Source: Myxococcales bacterium
Lineage (GTDB): Bacteria; Myxococcota_A; Polyangia; Polyangiales; Houyiibacteriaceae
Reading direction: 5' to 3'
Assembly: GCA_019637115.1 (NCBI GenBank)
Contig: JAHBWH010000016.1
Location: forward strand, 1 to 64,000
DNA length: 64,000 bases
The translations under genes were made by a program, and so were the position numbers. Position 1 is the first letter of the stretch; each line of letters opens with the position of its first letter. This document shows, piece by piece, positions 42,911 through 52,127 of this stretch. Below the pieces are notes generated by a model that was given only the letters and a program-made list of their open reading frames with translations, did not search any database and was not told where the DNA came from.

Positions 42911-44395
42911 ATGACCGAAGCAACTCAGACCGCCCCCGCCGCCGCCGAAGCCGCCACCGGAGAGCTCTCGCTCCTCGATCAGGTCCTCGCGGAGACGAAG
43001 ATGAAGCCGAGCGACGACGGCTACGACGTCGCCAAGCGTGGCATGGAGGCCTTCCTCGGCCAGCTCCTCGCGTCCCAGCGGACGACGGAGCGCGTCGACA
43101 AGGTGCTCGTGGACGCGATGATCGCGGAGATCGATCGGAAGCTCTCGAAGCAGATCGACGCGATCCTCCACACGCCTGCCTTCCAGAAGGTCGAGTCGAG
43201 CTGGCGGAGCCTCCGCTTCCTCGTCGACCGCGTCGACTTCCGCGAGAACGTGCGCGTCGAGATCCTCGCCTGCTCGAAGGACGAGCTCCTCGAGGACTTC
43301 CAGGACGCGCCCGAGATCACGAAGTCTGGCCTCTACCGCCAGGTCTACTCGAACGAGTACGGCACCTTCGGCGGTGAGCCCTACGGCATGATGGTCGCGG
43401 ACTTCGACTTCGGGCCCGGCCCGCAGGACATGGACTTGCTCCAGAGCTGCGCCGCCGTCGCCGCCATGTCGCACGCGCCCTTCATCGCGAACGCGAGCCC
43501 CACCTTCTTCGGCGTCGAGAGTCACACCGAGCTCCCGAAGCTGAAGGACCTCGAGTCCCTCTTCGAGGGTCCGCAGTACGCGCGGTGGGATAGCTTCCGC
43601 GACTCCGAGGACGCTCGCTACGTCGGCCTCTGCGGGCCGCGCTACCTCCTTCGCCTCCCCTATGGAGAGAAGACGGTGCCCACGAAGAGCTTCCGCTACG
43701 AGGAGACGGTCGTGGGCAACCACGACGCCTACCTCTGGGGCAACAGCTCGTTCGCGCTCGCGAGCCGCGTCGCGGACAGCTTCGCGAAGTTCCGCTGGTG
43801 TCCGAACATCATCGGCCCCCAGGCGGGCGGCGCGGTCGAGAACCTGCCGCTGCACTGCTTCGAGGCGATGGGCGAGATCCAGAGCAAGATCCCGACCGAG
43901 GTGCAGCTCACCGAGCGTCGCGAGTTCGAGCTCGCGGAGCAGGGCTTCATCGGCCTCGTCTACCGCAAGGACAGCGACAACGCGGCGTTCTTCAGCGCCA
44001 ACTCCTGCCAGCGCCCGAAGCTCTTCGGGAACACGGAGGAGGGCAAGGCGGCCGAGACGAACTATCGCCTCGGCACCCAGCTCCCCTACATGTTCATCAT
44101 CACGCGGCTGGCGCACTACCTGAAGGTCCTCCAGCGCGAGCAGATCGGGACCTGGAAGGAGCGCACCGACCTGCAGCGCGAGCTGCAGCGCTGGATCTCC
44201 CAGTACGTCGTCGACATGGAGAACCCGGCCCCGGAGGTTCGTTCGCGTCGCCCGCTCCGGCAGGCGAAGGTCATCGTCGAGGACGTGCCCGGTCAGCCCG
44301 GCTGGTACCGCTGCGCCCTGCAGGTCCGCCCGCACTTCAAGTACATGGGCGCGAGCTTCACCCTCAGCCTCATGGGTCGCCTCGACAAGCAGTGA
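42911..44395 (+). CDS. tssC: Type VI secretion contractile sheath large subunit
   Basis: 494 residues of the TssC/VipB family: VESSWRSLRFLVDRVDFRENV, GEPYGMMVADFDFGPGPQD, AAVAAMSHAPFIANASP, and LPYMFIITRLAHYLKVLQRE near the end. The C-terminal VRPHFKYMGASFTLSLMGRLD strand is typical. It starts 13 nt after tssB, so the two form an operon, closed by a strong hairpin terminator. Confidence 0.96.
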   Translation: MTEATQTAPAAAEAATGELSLLDQVLAETKMKPSDDGYDVAKRGMEAFLGQLLASQRTTERVDKVLVDAMIAEIDRKLSKQIDAILHTPAFQKVESSWRSLRFLVDRVDFRENVRVEILACSKDELLEDFQDAPEITKSGLYRQVYSNEYGTFGGEPYGMMVADFDFGPGPQDMDLLQSCAAVAAMSHAPFIANASPTFFGVESHTELPKLKDLESLFEGPQYARWDSFRDSEDARYVGLCGPRYLLRLPYGEKTVPTKSFRYEETVVGNHDAYLWGNSSFALASRVADSFAKFRWCPNIIGPQAGGAVENLPLHCFEAMGEIQSKIPTEVQLTERREFELAEQGFIGLVYRKDSDNAAFFSANSCQRPKLFGNTEEGKAAETNYRLGTQLPYMFIITRLAHYLKVLQREQIGTWKERTDLQRELQRWISQYVVDMENPAPEVRSRRPLRQAKVIVEDVPGQPGWYRCALQVRPHFKYMGASFTLSLMGRLDKQ

Positions 44396-44422
44396 CCACA
44401 CCGCGTGTCGCGAGGCCATCGC

Positions 44423-44465
44423 GCGAGAGAGCCCCCGAGCATTACCGCTCGCGGGGCTCTCTTGC
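44423..44465 (+). terminator. Terminator hairpin after tssBC
   Basis: A 10-bp perfect stem AGAGAGCCCC/GGGGCTCTCT, extendable by three further pairs including one G-T, with further pairing near the apex, begins 27 nt after the tssC stop. It has a short T/C-rich tail. Confidence 0.65.
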
Positions 44466-44637
44466 GTCTGCTCCCCCGAGGCCTGTCGTCGCCAGCCACG
44501 CCCACGGGGCAGGGCATCCGAAGTGGCAGCGCTCGCTGCGCGCCGTCCGGTCGGATGGCTCTCGGATTCGGCGGAGCTTCTCTCCTGGCGCGCAGAAACG
44601 TGCCGCGGCGCCCCGCGTCCGCTGCTACCCTCGCCGC

Positions 44638-45978
44638 GTGGTCGGGCCTCCCGCGACGCCGCTGACGTTTGGGCGATACGAGGCGCTCTTTCACGTCGCG
44701 AGCGGCGGCATGGCCGAGGTCTTCGCCGCCCGCCTGCGCGGACCGCACGGCTTCGAGAAGCTCGTCGCGGTCAAGCGTTTGCTGCCGAGCCTGAGCGACG
44801 AGCAGTTCGTCACGATGTTCCTCGACGAGGCCCGGCTCGCCGCGAACATCACGAGCCCACACGTCGTCCAGACGCTGGAGCTCGGCCGGGCCGACGACGA
44901 CGGCGCCCTCTACATCGTGATGGAGCTCGTGGTCGGCGCGACGCTCTTCGATCTCTGCGTGACCTCGCTCGACCACCTCGGCGCGACGCCGATCGCGGCC
45001 ATGGTCGAGATCGTCGCGCAGGCCGCGCTCGGGCTGCACGACGCCCACGAGGCTCGGACGCCCACCGGGCAGCCGCTGCACGTCGTCCACCGCGACGTCT
45101 CGCCCCAGAACATCCTCGTCGGTCTCGACGGCCGGGTGCGGGTGACCGACTTCGGCATCGCGCGCGCGGTGCTGCGTCACACCCACACGCGCGCCGGTCA
45201 GCTCAAGGGGAAGGTCGCCTATCTCAGCCCCGAGCAGGCCGCAGGGGAGGCCCTCGACCGGCGCTCGGACGTCTTCGCGCTCGGCGTCGTGACGTGGGAG
45301 GCCCTGACGGGCCGCTCGCTCTTCAACACGGGCGACCCGGTGGAGACGGTGCGTCGCGTGAGGGAGATCCGCATCCCGAACGTCCGAGAGCTGCGGCACG
45401 AGGTCCCCGAGGAGGTCGATCGGGTCGTCGCCTGGGCCCTCCAGCGCGACCGGGAGGCGCGTTGTCCGAGCGCCGCCGAGTACGCGGCGGCGCTGCGCGC
45501 GGCCTTGCCGAGCCGGCCCAGTACCGCCGAGCTCTCTGCGCTCGTTGCCGAGCACGGCGGTGAGAACCTCGCCCGGATCCAAGAGCAGATCTCGGAGATC
45601 CACGCGGGCGGTGACCGGACGGTGATGCGCCCGCCCCCCGAGCGCTCGGGGCCTCGCATCGTCCCCGAGGCGGAGCCGGAGGAGCGGTTGATCGGGCCCT
45701 CGGAGCGCCCGCCGCCACCCGCGCCCCCGCCGCCCCAGCCAACGGCGGCGCCGCCCAAGCAGCGCGATCTGTCGACGCACCTCGTCACCCCCGAGCGGCT
45801 CGAGGTGTCGATGGGGCGGTCGCGGCCCATGCCGCGACGGGGGGGCCTCAAGCTCGCGTTGGTGCTGGGGGTGCTCGCGTGGGTTGGGGCTGCGGCCGTG
45901 GCGTGGTGGGCGCTCGGGAGCGGCGGGAGCAGCCGCGAGGGGCCCGTGCTGCGCGATCCGGGCGGCGCAGAGCCCTGA
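44638..45978 (+). CDS. Membrane Ser/Thr protein kinase
   Basis: 446 residues. Kinase domain at ~12-280: Gly-loop FHVASGGMAE, Lys46 in VAVKR, catalytic loop HRDVSPQN, DFGIARA, and LSPEQ in place of APE. A Pro-rich linker (~340-400) leads to a single C-terminal transmembrane helix (LALVLGVLAWVGAAAVAWWAL) with a short external tail. GTG start at 44638. It lies 172 nt after the tssBC terminator; Ser/Thr kinases such as PpkA control some type VI systems, but this link is by position only. Confidence 0.9.
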   Translation: MVGPPATPLTFGRYEALFHVASGGMAEVFAARLRGPHGFEKLVAVKRLLPSLSDEQFVTMFLDEARLAANITSPHVVQTLELGRADDDGALYIVMELVVGATLFDLCVTSLDHLGATPIAAMVEIVAQAALGLHDAHEARTPTGQPLHVVHRDVSPQNILVGLDGRVRVTDFGIARAVLRHTHTRAGQLKGKVAYLSPEQAAGEALDRRSDVFALGVVTWEALTGRSLFNTGDPVETVRRVREIRIPNVRELRHEVPEEVDRVVAWALQRDREARCPSAAEYAAALRAALPSRPSTAELSALVAEHGGENLARIQEQISEIHAGGDRTVMRPPPERSGPRIVPEAEPEERLIGPSERPPPPAPPPPQPTAAPPKQRDLSTHLVTPERLEVSMGRSRPMPRRGGLKLALVLGVLAWVGAAAVAWWALGSGGSSREGPVLRDPGGAEP

Positions 45979-46178
45979 CACTCTACATGCGCACATGAAC
46001 CTTCCTCGCGCCGTGGCGCTTCGCTACGTGCCTCGTCGAAGTCCTTTCGTGCCTCCCCTGCACTTTTTTTGGCATGATGTCGCCCGAGTGAAGGTCGAGG
46101 CTCGGGCTCGGACGTGTGGCAGCGCGAAGCGGGGACGCCGCTTGGGCGCGTGGAGCTCTGTCGGGAGCGAGGGACGCG
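45979..46178. other. Intergenic region with a T7 tract
   Basis: About 200 nt containing CTTTTTTTGG near 46065, the longest T-run noticed in the window, and no recognised hairpin directly before it. Probably transcription end of the kinase and promoter of the next lipoprotein. Confidence 0.4.
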
Positions 46179-47834
46179 GTGACGACACGTTGGTCTGACG
46201 CATTCGCCTTGGGCGCGGTGGTGTGCGCGCTCGGGTGCACGCTGCTGACGAACCCGAGCTCGTTCGAGCAGGGGCCGCAGCGAGACGGCGGCGAACCGGA
46301 CGCGCCGGAGCGCGACGTGAACGTCGACGCGCCGGGGCGTGACGCGCCCGACACGGACGGACGCTGCGCGAACGACGTGGACTGCGGCGGCGTAGGCCTC
46401 TGCGAGGGCGACCGGTGTGTGCCCTGCGGGTGCGCGACCCCGACCCAAGCGTGCCTCCGAGCTGGGGAGGGGCACCTCTGTGTCGAGTGCGACCTGGACG
46501 AGGACGGATTCCTCTCCGCGGACCCGGACTGCGACCTGCTCGCCGCGGGTGCGACGCGCGACTGCGACGATGACGGCGACGGCTTCGAGATCGTGCGCGC
46601 GGGGCTCTGTGAGGGTCCCGCCGGGCCAGATTGCGACGACCAGGACGCGCGGCGTCGGCCGGGTTTCTACGAGGATTGCGACCTCGGGTCGGCGTCGTTC
46701 TGCACGGCGCCGACCGAGGGGCTCGCGCCTGGCTACGCGGGCGAGCGTTGGGTCCGGATCGGGGACGCGCCGCTCGGAACCGCGCTGCCCCCCTTCGCGC
46801 CGCCGCTCGCCATCGAGGCGCGTCCGGGCGTCGACGACGAGTGGCTCGTGCTCTCGGCGACGGCGGGCCCAATCGGGCTCGACCTGCGTCGGGTCGCGAT
46901 GAGTGGCACCGGCGCCGCGCCAGCGGTTACGGCGGTCCCTGCCATGGGCGCGCTCCTCGACGCGGTCGGAGAGGTCTATCACGCAGACATGGCTCGGACG
47001 CTGGACGTGCTGCACGTCGGCATGACGGGGCGAGTCGAGCTCTCGGGCTTCGTGCGCACCTTCCAGGTTCGGGAAGACCTCGCTTTCTCGACGGGACGCG
47101 TGAGCACACAAGACGTTCTCGTCGGTCCGGTCGCCGTCAGCCCAGGCGTCGGCGGGGGTACCGCGCGGACCTACTACTACCGGCGGGACGCGGGCAGCGA
47201 TCGCGTCGCCTACCTCGCCTCGGACGGCGGCTCCGACGACCGCGCGTGGACGCTGTCGACCGACCGCTCGCTCGCGGCGGCGCAGGACTTCGGCGTCGTC
47301 GAGAACGGTGGCCGCTACGCGATCTGGCGGGAGGGCTCGCTCACGAACGTCGGCTTCGCCGACGGTCCGACCGTCAAGCTCCTCCCGTCGGCGACTGCGA
47401 CCGAGTACACGCTCGTCTTCGAGGGTTGCGCGGGCGGGGATCCGCGGCCCGGTTTCCGCTGTGGGGACGTCTACCGGGTCATGTGCACGCCGAGCTGCGC
47501 GTTCATGTCTCGAGGACGGCTGAACATCCCCGCGCCGCCGGGGCTTCAGCGCTTCGGCGTGGCGCACGCGCCGGACGGCAGCGGGCGCTTGGTGGTGGCG
47601 CACGGGGTGTCGGGGCCGGGTGGTATGCGGGTCGCCTTGACCGGGTACACCGAGTTCGAGGCGGATGGGGCGGTCGATGCGTTCGACGGGATGGTCTTCG
47701 ATCGCATCGACGCGATCGACCTCGAGAGCCACGCGACGGCCGGGGGCCGCGAGCTGATGCTCGCAGTGCACGGGCGAACGTCGGAGGACATGGGTGGAGT
47801 CTATGTGCAGATCTTCCGGTATTGCGCGCCCTGA
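46179..47834 (+). CDS. Lipoprotein with Cys/Asp-rich stalk, unknown function
   Basis: 551 residues. Signal peptide ending CALGC, then an Asp/Arg/Pro linker and ~110 residues rich in paired Cys and Asp (DVDCGGVGLCEGDRCVPCGC, DCDDDGDGFEI, DCDDQDARRRPG), similar to the thrombospondin-type-3-like calcium stalks of many myxobacterial lipoproteins. The remaining ~400 residues look like an all-beta, propeller-like domain without a named family. GTG 46179 has a GGGAGCGAGGGA ribosome site. The next gene overlaps or closely follows its end. Confidence 0.78.
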   Translation: MTTRWSDAFALGAVVCALGCTLLTNPSSFEQGPQRDGGEPDAPERDVNVDAPGRDAPDTDGRCANDVDCGGVGLCEGDRCVPCGCATPTQACLRAGEGHLCVECDLDEDGFLSADPDCDLLAAGATRDCDDDGDGFEIVRAGLCEGPAGPDCDDQDARRRPGFYEDCDLGSASFCTAPTEGLAPGYAGERWVRIGDAPLGTALPPFAPPLAIEARPGVDDEWLVLSATAGPIGLDLRRVAMSGTGAAPAVTAVPAMGALLDAVGEVYHADMARTLDVLHVGMTGRVELSGFVRTFQVREDLAFSTGRVSTQDVLVGPVAVSPGVGGGTARTYYYRRDAGSDRVAYLASDGGSDDRAWTLSTDRSLAAAQDFGVVENGGRYAIWREGSLTNVGFADGPTVKLLPSATATEYTLVFEGCAGGDPRPGFRCGDVYRVMCTPSCAFMSRGRLNIPAPPGLQRFGVAHAPDGSGRLVVAHGVSGPGGMRVALTGYTEFEADGAVDAFDGMVFDRIDAIDLESHATAGGRELMLAVHGRTSEDMGGVYVQIFRYCAP

Positions 47835-48627
47835 CGCCGGGGGGCGAGCGGCGAACGCGCGCTCCGACGTCGGTGTCGGTCGAGGGGCGATCGCGCACCC
47901 TGACGCTCGCGTCGGTGGGCCGTGGGTGCTCGCGCTCGCGCTCGCGCTCGCGTCGGTCTCGACGGTGAGCGCGCAGGACGAGGAGGAGATGGAGCGGGGC
48001 CGCCTGCACTTCCAGGCGGGGGCGTCGTATTACGAGGCGGGCGACTACGAGGACGCGCTGCGCGAGTTCACGCGCGCGTACGAGCTCAGCCGCCGGCCCG
48101 AGCTCCTCTTCAACCTGCACCTCTGCCACCAGCAGCTCGACCAGCTCGACCTCGCCGTGCAGCGGCTCGCGGAGTACCTCGACCAGGTCGACGAGGTGCC
48201 GAACCGCCAGAACCTCGAGCGCCGCCTCGACAACCTCCGCACTCGTCGGGGCGACGCGGGAACCGAGGAGCCGGTCGAGCCACCGCCGCCGCCTCGGCGT
48301 GGTCCGAACGTACCGATGATCGCCTCGTTCGCGGTCGGCGGCGTCGGCGCCGTGCTCGCGGGCGTCTTCGGCGGGCTCGCGCTCGCCGAGCGCGGCTCGC
48401 TCTCCGATCAGGGTTGCGGGGTCGACCTCGCCTGCGACGCGGGCACCCTGCGGACGCGCGCGATCGTGGCGGACATCGGCCTCGGCGTGGCGGTCGTGGG
48501 CGTCGGGCTCGGCGTGGTGTTCTGGCTCCTCGGGCGCCGCGGCGAGGACCAGGCGAGCGCGCGGCTTCGGCTGCAACCGACCGCCGGTCCGAACGGCGGC
48601 GGCGCGGTGCTTCTCGGTCGCTTCTGA
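47803..48627 (+). CDS. Exported TPR protein with two C-terminal membrane helices
   Basis: Up to 274 residues. A signal-like segment (WVLALALALASVSTVSAQ) precedes TPR helices (HFQAGASYYEAGDYEDALREF, ELLFNLHLCHQQL), a Pro linker and two hydrophobic helices (~155-180 and ~210-235) around a small Cys pair. Start unclear: ATG 47803 overlaps the previous gene and gives a long N-terminus, while GTG 47926 gives a minimal signal without positive charge. The architecture parallels the TPR/PEGA protein at 54893. Coupled to the preceding lipoprotein. Confidence 0.7.
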   Translation: MCRSSGIARPDAGGRAANARSDVGVGRGAIAHPDARVGGPWVLALALALASVSTVSAQDEEEMERGRLHFQAGASYYEAGDYEDALREFTRAYELSRRPELLFNLHLCHQQLDQLDLAVQRLAEYLDQVDEVPNRQNLERRLDNLRTRRGDAGTEEPVEPPPPPRRGPNVPMIASFAVGGVGAVLAGVFGGLALAERGSLSDQGCGVDLACDAGTLRTRAIVADIGLGVAVVGVGLGVVFWLLGRRGEDQASARLRLQPTAGPNGGGAVLLGRF

Positions 48628-48797
48628 CGCGCCCGGTCGGGGCCGCAGGGTGCGCTCAATCGGGGGTGCCTGGGCAGCGCCGCGGGGCGCGCTCTGGGAC
48701 GTCCGGTGCAGGAAGGTCCTGGCGGATGAGCGGGCCCTCCATCGCACCTGCCGCGCACTCCGTCGACGATCCCGCGGCTGCGTGAGAGACTGAACTC

Positions 48798-49403
48798 ATG
48801 TCCGCAGCGGCCGAGCGCTTCGCGACCTGGGAGGATCTCCTCGCCTATCCCGAGGACGTCCGCGTCGAGCTGATCCGGGGATCGATCGTGACCGCGCCCG
48901 CGCCCTTGCCACGGCACTCGAAGCCACAGGGCGGACTTCGACGCTTCATCGGCGGCCCGTACGACGATGACGACGGCCACGGAGGCCCCGGCGGCTGGTG
49001 GATCTTCCTCGAGGTCGACGTGCGCTTCTCTCCGCACGACGTGGTGCGCCCCGACCTCGCGGGGTGGCGGCGGGAGCGCCTGCCGAAACCCGCGGACGTG
49101 CGCCCGATCGAGGAGCGACCCGACTGGGTGTGCGAGATCCTCAGCCCCTCCACGACGCGGCTCGATCGCGTCGACAAAGCCGCGCTCTACCACCAAGCAG
49201 GCGTGCCCTGGCTCTGGCTCGTCGATCCGATCGATCGAACGATCGAAGTCCGCGAGCACGGCCCCAAGGGTTGGATCGTCGTGAGCGCAGTTGCCGCCCC
49301 CGACGTGGTGCGTTTGCCGCCCTTCGAAGCGGCGGAGCTCCCGCTCGATCGGATCTTCCTTCCGGTGGATCCGCCCGACGACGAGACGCCAGTCGCCCGC
49401 TGA
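48798..49403 (+). CDS. Uma2/DUF820 family PD-(D/E)xK protein
   Basis: 201 residues. The Uma2 fold shows RVELIRGSIV, the catalytic-type DVRFSPHDVVRPDLAGW, EILSPST and the Lys-bearing DKAALYHQAGVPWLWLVDP. These proteins have a restriction-endonuclease-like core and are common in cyanobacteria and some large genomes; their biological targets are not known. ATG 48798; no partner gene. The region after it is non-coding for ~500 nt. Confidence 0.85.
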   Translation: MSAAAERFATWEDLLAYPEDVRVELIRGSIVTAPAPLPRHSKPQGGLRRFIGGPYDDDDGHGGPGGWWIFLEVDVRFSPHDVVRPDLAGWRRERLPKPADVRPIEERPDWVCEILSPSTTRLDRVDKAALYHQAGVPWLWLVDPIDRTIEVREHGPKGWIVVSAVAAPDVVRLPPFEAAELPLDRIFLPVDPPDDETPVAR

Positions 49404-49787
49404 ACCGTGGTTCGAGATGAGCCGCGTGCTCTGGGCTGCGCGATCCGAGCCCCGCTCGTCGGTGGCACGGTCGCTCACGACGGCCGACGTCGCACGGCTC
49501 GGGCCGAGCGAGCCCTCGTACGGCGTGCTGGTCGTGCTTGGAACCAACGACACGCTCGTCCATACGCCTACGACACCCTCGGCGGTCGCGTCGCTCGGCT
49601 CGCTCGCGTCTGCGCTCGCATCCGAGCCGGCGTCGGGGGAGGAGCAGAGGTCCCGCAGGCGAGGGAGAGACCGCAGCGCGCGACGGGGGCGACGGCAAGC
49701 GCACGAGGGCCCACCGTGCCGAAAGACGTTCACCTCGGCAACCGGGGAGAGCCTGCGCGAGCGCTGCCACCGAAATTTCGGGGGAGG
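49404..49787. other. Non-coding stretch before the hairpin cluster
   Basis: No gene is supported on either strand, although a minus-strand frame reads a lipoprotein-like Asp/Ala/Ser stretch. The right end holds the palindrome CGAAATTTCG (49771-49780). It probably contains the promoter of the structured RNA and the following gene. Confidence 0.4.
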
Positions 49788-49885
49788 CTCCGGTGGGCTT
49801 TGCCCACTGGAGGGGGTCTTTTCGAAAGGCCCCAGAAAGAAGAGGCAGTCCGTTGAAGGACTCGAAGAGTTCTTCAACGGGCTGC
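49788..49885 (+). ncRNA. Structured RNA of three consecutive hairpins
   Basis: Hairpin 1 (49788-49812): 11-bp stem with TTT loop and one G-U. Hairpin 2 (49813-49833): 9-bp stem with one U-G. Hairpin 3 (49845-49885): 19-bp stem with GAA loop and two G-U pairs. All imperfect pairs are G-U if the + strand is transcribed and would be A-C mismatches on the other strand, which argues for a + strand RNA. The ATG of the next gene is 16 nt downstream with an AAGG site between. It could be a cis-acting leader, a terminator array or a small RNA; no known riboswitch family was matched. Confidence 0.5.
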
Positions 49886-49900
49886 TAAGGTCCGTGGCGC

Positions 49901-50692
49901 ATGGGCCCTCTCGGTCGACGCGCCCGTCCGTCTTGGAGCGTGGCGCTCTGGATCGTCGTGGCGGGCGTCGTGGCCGGCGGGTGCCGACCCGATCCTGGGC
50001 TGCACGCGCCGACCGCGCTCGCGCGCACGGAGGTCGTATTCATCGGCACGGTGCACCACGGCCACCTCGGGACCGCCTTCCCGTTCCCCATCCTCGCGGC
50101 GCAGCTGCGGCGCGCGCGGCCGGACGTCATCCTCGCCGAGATCCCGCCCACGCGGTTTCAGCGCGTGCTGCAGGCCCGCGGCGCGGGGCGCCCGGACGCC
50201 TGGCTCGACGCCTTCCCCGAGCTCTCCGCCGTCGTCTTTCCCGTGGCGAACGACCTGCGGGTCAAGGTGGTGCCGGTGAGCGGGTACCACGCCGCCTACG
50301 CGCGCGATCTCCGCGCCTACCGGGAGGCGCACCCGAACGGCCCCGAGGGGGAGCTCTACGTTCGCGCGGCGCAGCACCTCGAGCGGCGCACGCGGACCCA
50401 CGGGGTCGACCCGGAGTGGATCGCCTCGCCCGCGCACGCGCGGCTGCACGCCTGGGTCGACCGCAACCTGCAGCGCGTGGCGGGTGACGCGATGGGGGCG
50501 GCCGCGCCGCGCGTGCGCGACGCGCGCCACGCGCGCCTCATCGTCGACGCGATCCGCGCGAACCCGGGCAAGCGCATCGCGATCGTCTTCGACGCCCGCC
50601 GCCGGTGGGCGATCGAGCAGGCGATCGTGGCCGAGCCGGAGCTCGACGTGCGTCTCCTCGACCCCCGCACGTTGCTGCGCGATCGCGACTGA
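49901..50692 (+). CDS. TraB/ChaN-like lipoprotein
   Basis: 263 residues. The signal peptide ends GGC after IVVAGVVA. The mature domain resembles the EreA/ChaN/TraB superfamily: VVFIGTVHHGHLGT near the start, RPDVILAEIPP, and a C-terminal ARHARLIVDAIRANPGKRIAIVFDAR segment matching the usual RN..M..I..VVVGaaH layout. The GTVHHGH motif keeps the paired His seen in TraB-type putative metalloproteases. Substrate unknown. It directly follows the three-hairpin RNA, which may control it. Confidence 0.7.
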   Translation: MGPLGRRARPSWSVALWIVVAGVVAGGCRPDPGLHAPTALARTEVVFIGTVHHGHLGTAFPFPILAAQLRRARPDVILAEIPPTRFQRVLQARGAGRPDAWLDAFPELSAVVFPVANDLRVKVVPVSGYHAAYARDLRAYREAHPNGPEGELYVRAAQHLERRTRTHGVDPEWIASPAHARLHAWVDRNLQRVAGDAMGAAAPRVRDARHARLIVDAIRANPGKRIAIVFDARRRWAIEQAIVAEPELDVRLLDPRTLLRDRD

Positions 50693-50769
50693 GCCGCCTC
50701 AGCGGACCGAGCTCGTCACGAGTCGGCCGTCGTCATCGACTCGCCACTTTCTGGACCGAACGGCGCGCG

Positions 50770-52107
50770 GTGATCTACCGACGGAGCGTGTCCCTTCGGA
50801 ACGGCCGCTTCGCGCTCCCGGCGCTCGCGACGATCGTCGCGCTCGCGCACGTCGGCGTCGTCCGCGCCGACCGCGTCGTGTGGCGGGTGCAGGCCGGGGA
50901 CGCGCTCAGCGTGCTGGCGCAGCGCTTCGGCGTGAGCGTCGACGAGCTCCGCGAGTGGAATGGCCTCGAAGGCGATCGCATCCTCATCGGCCAGGAGCTC
51001 GTGGTCGGATCGCCGGGAGCAGACGCGCGCCTCGCGAGCGTCGGGCCGGTCGAGCGTCCCGCCGAGCGCGCCGAGCGCGCGGCCGAGCCCCGTCGCGCGG
51101 AGCCCGAGCCGGAGCCCATCACGCCACCGCCACCGAGCGAGCCGCGGCGTCGGCGCGCCGAGCCGTCGCCTCCTCCCGCGCCGCCGCCCGAGGCCCGCGA
51201 CCTGCCGGCGTACGTCGTCCAGCGTGGGGACACGCTCAGCCACGTCGCGCACCGACACGCGACGACCGTCGAGGAGCTCACGCGGCTGAACCCCGAGCTT
51301 CGGTCGGGCCGCCTGCTCGCGGGGGCCTCGATCCGAGTGCCCGTCCCCGAAGGCGTCCTGCGCATCGAGCACGTCGTCCGGCGCGGCGAGACCCTCGGGC
51401 GGCTCGCGGAGCGACACCGCGTCACCGTGCGCGACATCGTCCGCTGGAACCCCGGCATCCGTCGCCACCGACTCCTCGCGGGGCGCACCATCGTGATGTG
51501 GTCGGTCGTGCCGCCGAGCGTGTCGATGTCGGTCGGGGCGCCGAACCGCGGTCGACTCGTCGAGGCCGAGCCCCTCCCGCCGAACCCCGGCTACATGATC
51601 CGCGATCGAGGCCGCGCGTTCGGCACGCTCGAGACCGTGCTCTGGCTGCAAGACGCGGTGCAGGCGGTGCAAGACCGCCACCCGCGGAGCCCCCGCATCC
51701 GGGTCCACGACATCAGCCTCCGCGAGGGGGGCCCGATGATTGGGCACCGCAGCCACCAGTCGGGGCGCGACGTCGACATCTCGCTCTACCAGCGGCGCTG
51801 CCCCGACGGCGTCTGCCCGATGCGCCGGATGAACCCCGAGGATCTCGACGTAGAGCGCACCTTCACGCTCTTCGAGCACTGGCTGAAGAACGAGCAGGTC
51901 GAGGCGATCTTCCTCGACTACGCCCTGCAGGCGCCGCTCGTCGCCGAGGGGCGCCGCCGCGGCTACTCGCGCGCCCAGCTCGCGCGCTGGTTCCAAAACC
52001 CCCACGGCCCGGCCTATCCGCTCGGCACCGTCCGGCACTTCCCGCTGCACCGCGACCACGCCCACGTGCGCTTCGTCTGCCCGGACACGGACGAGGAGTG
52101 CCGCTGA
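50770..52107 (+). CDS. LysM murein endopeptidase (MepA/M74-like)
   Basis: 445 residues. After a signal peptide (ALPALATIVALAHVGVVRA) come three LysM domains at ~36-80, ~147-190 and ~193-237, separated by a Pro/Glu/Arg linker, then a penicillin-insensitive murein endopeptidase domain (~260-440). It has zinc-site motifs HRSHQSGRDVDIS and HRDHAHVRF and paired Cys (RRCPDGVCP). It should bind peptidoglycan and cut DD or LD cross-links, for growth or prey lysis. GTG 50770 or 50788 could start; the second gives a tighter signal. Confidence 0.9.
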   Translation: MIYRRSVSLRNGRFALPALATIVALAHVGVVRADRVVWRVQAGDALSVLAQRFGVSVDELREWNGLEGDRILIGQELVVGSPGADARLASVGPVERPAERAERAAEPRRAEPEPEPITPPPPSEPRRRRAEPSPPPAPPPEARDLPAYVVQRGDTLSHVAHRHATTVEELTRLNPELRSGRLLAGASIRVPVPEGVLRIEHVVRRGETLGRLAERHRVTVRDIVRWNPGIRRHRLLAGRTIVMWSVVPPSVSMSVGAPNRGRLVEAEPLPPNPGYMIRDRGRAFGTLETVLWLQDAVQAVQDRHPRSPRIRVHDISLREGGPMIGHRSHQSGRDVDISLYQRRCPDGVCPMRRMNPEDLDVERTFTLFEHWLKNEQVEAIFLDYALQAPLVAEGRRRGYSRAQLARWFQNPHGPAYPLGTVRHFPLHRDHAHVRFVCPDTDEECR

Positions 52108-52127
52108 GCGCCCGCGCGCGGCGCCGC

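Noticed and set aside
49404..49877. Minus-strand open frame with a lipoprotein-like stretch (SSPDAGSDASADASEPSDA)
   Set aside because: Its start lies inside the 19-bp hairpin, it has no signal peptide, and it runs antisense through the Uma2 gene; kept as unproven.
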